From Bacteroidota bacterium (GTDB taxonomy: Bacteria; Bacteroidota; Bacteroidia; Cytophagales; Cytophagaceae): DNA of 59,213 nt. Location of the stretch: NCBI GenBank assembly GCA_023428135.1, contig JAEYZG010000053.1, positions 1 to 59,213 of the forward strand, in the 5' to 3' direction. The stretch's first letter is position 1. Each line of letters starts with the position of its first letter. Below the pieces are notes generated by a model, which ran no database searches, was not told the origin of the DNA, and saw only the letters and a list, made by a program, of their open reading frames with translations. Below are positions 56,901 through 59,213 of this stretch, piece by piece. Both the position numbers and the translations under genes were made by a program.

Positions 56901-58534
56901 CCATTTTCAAATTTAAAAATCGGATCTTTGATAGTGACCGGTAAACCCGCCATTTTGGATGAGAGGTCTCCCGTTTTTATCCGCATAAAAAAGTCTTTTG
57001 CCTGCCCTATGTATGGCGCTTCGCTGGACACTACAAGCCCACCAAACTCTACACCGAAATTACCTGCAGGTGTTGAATCGGGCTTTGCAGCAGGATCATC
57101 GTTTTTCTTCGTTACTGCAATTATAATACTTCCATCTATTGTTGCCTTTGGGAAAAACTGCTTGTCTCTGTATTGAAAATCAAGTCGCAAATTAGTAAGC
57201 CCTAATTGAGCCATCCCAAAAGCATTCATATTCAGATTTGCCTTAAGCAGTCCATACCCATCATAATTCAATTCCGAATCATCTTTCATATTTCTTGAAA
57301 GGGTTAGACCAAAAGCAACTTTGGAATTCTGCTTGCAAACCGGGAAACTCATTCCACCATAAAATCCTGCACGCGAAAGTGTGTTGGCTATGACATTTAT
57401 TCTAAGTGAATCTATGTGGTATTTAAATCCCTTCATATCACCGTCGCCCTCACCTTCTGAATTACCAAGTATATTACCTGCAGATGCCAATGCGGTAATA
57501 CCATTTGCATCAACGATAATGCTTCTTACAGAGACAGGCGTTATTTCTTTCGGAGCACCTTCACTCATGCTCCGCGGAATAATCATTTTTATAGAAGGTA
57601 TGTACACCCCTTCCCAGAGACGAGAACTATAAAGACCCGGATCCAGACCTGGTACTTTCTTTTGCAGCGAATCCAGATACCACTTTGGAAGGGAAAACCC
57701 CGGTGCATTTTCAATATCGCTTTTATCAAGCACTAAAGTATCAATGGTACACTTAAAGCCTGGAAGCCTTGCGAACTCAAACGGGGGGATATTATAAAGA
57801 GAAATAACCAGGTTGGACAACTTATTCGCACTTACAAAAAAATCAAGCTTAAATGGTCGTTTGGCTTTTTCTCCTTTTTCATTATACTCAACAACAGCAT
57901 TTTGATTAAATTTCAACTGACCATTGAGGTAGATCTTTTTAAAACCCCTGCAGTCAAAGGTTACGTATGAATAGGCCTTATTGGGATTATCCATGCCCTT
58001 AAATACCACTTTATAACCCTGGCCTACTGAAATAGAATCTGTTTTAACAAGGAAAAGACTCATTTCCCCTCTAAGCTTACCTGATTTGGACAGAGGGACA
58101 TTATCAGCCATGAAATAAAGGAATTTACCTGTCTCCAGCATCAGCTTCATTGAAATTTCAGCTGTCATTCCTCTTACCGGATCCAGGTTAATCTTATTTA
58201 CAATGATCATGTAGTTCTTTTCTACCTGATCATTCTGTTCCTTTTTATCTTTCGGTTTACCCAGGATAGCATAAGGCAATTTGAGATTTTGGCCATCTAT
58301 GAGGGTTTGGTATGCACCGGATTCCGCTACCTTCTTATAATACTTATCAATGGAATCCATTATGACAGACGCCCTGTTATTGATGCTTTCAATACTCTTA
58401 AGCCCTTCAAGACCAGCTGAAATCGCCTTTTCCTGAGCAATACCATCTGAAACTCCTGAAAAAATCAAAAGAACAATCAGAACGCCAAACCTGAAACATT
58501 TTAATTCTGAAATGAGGTGAAACCAATAATTCAC
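53924..58534 (-). CDS. Large beta-rich envelope protein with Ig-like domain, 1536 aa
   Basis: First gene of the series. A signal peptide follows a short charged start (FGVLIVLLIFSGVSDGIAQ). Most of residues about 100-1180 consist of short amphipathic beta strands with glycine-rich turns (KLQGSLEMFNNDLVYGKGY, GLLAGIGLQSMGGGNVFNGD, VLRLATWGGVNFITMNF, GGMSLGSRLKVQGFAGADIP, TYLTGGLEVGFRIKRLG), suggesting a very large barrel or a long beta-solenoid. A Big_5/Ig-like domain follows near 1200-1300 (AIDPASDQKDVPVGTPIRVF ... LITVTAKVVTQYRTPDGW), then further beta domains. The C terminus has no T9SS signature. I do not recognise a family. TAATG coupling to the FN3 gene implies a shared function. It may be a novel outer-membrane platform; this is inference. 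Confidence 0.7.
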   Translation of the reverse strand: MNYWFHLISELKCFRFGVLIVLLIFSGVSDGIAQEKAISAGLEGLKSIESINNRASVIMDSIDKYYKKVAESGAYQTLIDGQNLKLPYAILGKPKDKKEQNDQVEKNYMIIVNKINLDPVRGMTAEISMKLMLETGKFLYFMADNVPLSKSGKLRGEMSLFLVKTDSISVGQGYKVVFKGMDNPNKAYSYVTFDCRGFKKIYLNGQLKFNQNAVVEYNEKGEKAKRPFKLDFFVSANKLSNLVISLYNIPPFEFARLPGFKCTIDTLVLDKSDIENAPGFSLPKWYLDSLQKKVPGLDPGLYSSRLWEGVYIPSIKMIIPRSMSEGAPKEITPVSVRSIIVDANGITALASAGNILGNSEGEGDGDMKGFKYHIDSLRINVIANTLSRAGFYGGMSFPVCKQNSKVAFGLTLSRNMKDDSELNYDGYGLLKANLNMNAFGMAQLGLTNLRLDFQYRDKQFFPKATIDGSIIIAVTKKNDDPAAKPDSTPAGNFGVEFGGLVVSSEAPYIGQAKDFFMRIKTGDLSSKMAGLPVTIKDPIFKFENGNQRFGLGLTLGIHLTKSSGNSSESSSGFGGEATFFIWTKRNASTKKWGYDDFQLTAINIGADLGAVKLQGSLEMFNNDLVYGKGYCGNLSLDIIDKIKVEGAAIFGRKSTVAEPLTKEVENLLADGGELKFPSSDEDTKAPSATMYRYWFLDARVSFTPGIPIGTGIEINSFTGGIYYNMAMVPPNMEGKKPTTVECKTVSGRTYNPEKGVGGLLAGIGLQSMGGGNVFNGDINFGIEFNLNGMGVLRLATWGGVNFITMNFSPSGVEAVASKMSPKGLGENTETETRASEPPKSSIAASWFVQYDVPNKTLQGDFDIYMNLAGVIKGNQGGNKAGRISIYASGTEKKWYLYVGKPIEGEMIGVNVAGLADIGGYFCVGSVLPIPPIAPMPPEIGKVVDIDYDLLAMGGGMSLGSRLKVQGFAGADIPLCNLKVGFDFLLLSGFDLLIAQSTLPVYCKGSGERGINRWYSTGQAYLYGDVSLKASYSCFISGSVNLMTLYIKAYVFAQLPKPTYLTGGLEVGFRIKRLGSFKKRINIEIGEICASNTLETAVNFISAIDPASDQKDVPVGTPIRVFFSNPIETFTYSIKTGDNPNTIYRAHIVEDSIKVSTPKGKVNVELDLSTDGDQLTIRPLNVLPENTLITVTAKVVTQYRTPDGWVNVKGAAETKTVTFTTAAEQNKIPVTDIYYSYPLPDMKNFYKNESRTGYVRLSVLPNKAVKLAPGYEFNIGVYKNGQEVDRSNQIQYKAVSGENNFTFEIPTMNLDNNITYTLKIMKSPVGDASKESYTKNNNVSVGTIESVKPDTVILEYNFTTSSSQTFIAKMGSLNTTYSEVFDGVIAAELSLNKAPKGTGSKIEALSEPEMKGFINKGVQVCDPLVQFGAIQYDKASIDQLEAIIKQIPAVGAKISNNTNGSAYTTVNSMLSDLNDYLTNVNMECLIKGECSSDQIRKFTIPKGTFTLPIGYYLPGADTPNHVFNISIKLDKDLILPK

Positions 58535-58957
58535 TATAAAAAATAATTTAAAAGTGTATAAATAAGTTCTATAAGACGGATTTTTAAAATCTAGACCAGT
58601 GTATTAATTACATAGACGAATGCGCTATTCATCTATATAAATTTCCTTCATATTTAAATCTAAAGCAAAAAATGTAAGATTTTTTTTTCTATTTAAATCT
58701 AAACAATTTTACATAGCCTGGTCTAAAAAATCACATTATAACATTGTTTTTCAATGCAATGCTGTAAATATATAAAAAACTTCCCTTGAGGTATTTATTT
58801 TTTTATCCACATTTATTCAAAATAATGTAAAAAGCCAAATTTTATACGGATAATTCCTATTTGCAAAAGTCAAATAGATTTTGCTCGCTAATTATGGGGA
58901 GGGATGAGATTGATGGGATTTGTTTGTCTGAACGGGACTGGGATTTATGGGATTATT
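58535..58957. other. AT-rich upstream region of the effector locus
   Basis: About 420 bp upstream of the 1536-aa gene, presumably with its promoter. TATTTAAATCTAAA is repeated directly at 58651-58664 and 58690-58703. No exact TAnnTTTG box was found near the start, and nothing coding is seen. The last part grades into the repeat units at 58,9xx. Confidence 0.45.
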
Positions 58958-59024
58958 TTGTCTGAACTGGGATCCATGGGATTAAAGGATAGACAGGATT
59001 ATCTACGACGAGGATTTAGGGGAT
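58958..59024 (+). repeat. 67-bp direct repeat, copy 1
   Basis: Starts TTGTCTGAACTGGGATCCAT and continues with GGATAGACAGGATTATCTAC, ending TTTAGGGGAT. It matches copy 2 at 65 of 67 positions. The TTGTCTGAA...GGGATTAA.GGATAGACAGGATT core resembles dispersed repeats I know from many Bacteroidota genomes. Two shorter TTGTCTGAAC units lie at 58924 and 59045. Confidence 0.8.
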
Positions 59025-59071
59025 GGGGTAGTAAACAATATTGATTGTCTGAACGGGGATCCATGAGATTA

Positions 59072-59138
59072 TTGTCTGAACTGGGATCCATGGGATTAAG
59101 GGATAGACAGGATTATCTACGAAGAGGATTTAGGGGAT
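59072..59138 (+). repeat. 67-bp direct repeat, copy 2
   Basis: Second copy, 114 bp from copy 1 start to start, with two substitutions. The remainder of the window to 59213 shows further partial units (GGATAAACAGGATTGAGGCA) and no gene. Confidence 0.8.
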
Positions 59139-59213
59139 TGAGATGGATAAACAGGATTGAGGCATGCTTCGTCCTAAAATAGATTTACAGTTTTTAGTTT
59201 AAATACTGAATAG

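Noticed and set aside
58592..58725. 8-bp inverted pair TAGACCAG/CTGGTCTA flanking the locus promoter region
   Set aside because: The arms are 118 bp apart and short, which is expected by chance in a 400-bp AT-rich spacer.
58924..59160. CRISPR-like array
   Set aside because: Only two full units with uneven spacing and matching DNA between shorter units, and no cas genes. It is a dispersed direct repeat, not a CRISPR.

Overview
The window looks like chromosomal DNA of a Bacteroidota member, most likely a cellulolytic Cytophagales bacterium of the Cytophaga/Sporocytophaga kind. This is inferred from AT-rich spacers, TAnnTTTG-type promoter boxes, several proteins with a type IX secretion (T9SS) C-terminal sorting domain, a secreted GH9 cellulase and ELWxxDGT repeats. 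No rRNA, tRNA or CRISPR array was seen.

Positions 1-22,730 hold mostly unrelated housekeeping and accessory genes in short units, many closed by strong hairpin terminators. They include a CPA2 antiporter, an O-methyltransferase, a secreted class 3 lipase, an ArsC/Spx-like protein, a decayed RsbQ-like hydrolase, a HbpS/GlcG protein, a yeast-type cytosine deaminase, a GyrI-like protein, a PepSY-like protein, a nitrate/nitrite transporter, DUF1653 and SRPBCC proteins, a secreted histidine phosphatase, a DUF6515-like protein, the GH9 cellulase, an SH3 protein, an ELWxxDGT protein and penicillin-binding protein 2 (mrdA).

Positions 23,000-25,450 are a scar region. A di-haem peroxidase C-terminal remnant lies next to a complete IS1182-like element (23,607-25,219). 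The element has 15-bp inverted repeats, a 6-bp target duplication (TATTTA) and a frameshifted transposase.

Positions 58,534 down to 25,505 are all minus strand and are the most interesting part, about 33 kb. In transcription order they encode: a 1536-aa beta-rich envelope protein; a 686-aa fibronectin III (FN3) protein coupled to it by TAATG; a 5459-aa giant T9SS adhesin built of a pectate-lyase-like helix, PKD/Ig-like domains and six beta-helix modules; a 582-aa outer-membrane barrel; a 1912-aa FN3 protein ending in an HELGH metalloprotease segment and a C39-like cysteine peptidase; and a 311-aa secreted protein only 3 bp behind it. After these come the head and tail of a collapsed second copy of the 1912-aa protein, 6 bp before a small membrane protein gene.

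I propose that this is a polymorphic-toxin-like effector/immunity locus with its own surface apparatus. Three observations support it: the conserved head is duplicated at 93% identity, composition falls sharply inside the effector just after the HELGH domain, and an AT-rich block of about 1.7 kb replaces the tip region of the adhesin. The layout is seen directly; the toxin/immunity function is inference. A role in adhesion to cellulose or other surfaces remains an alternative.
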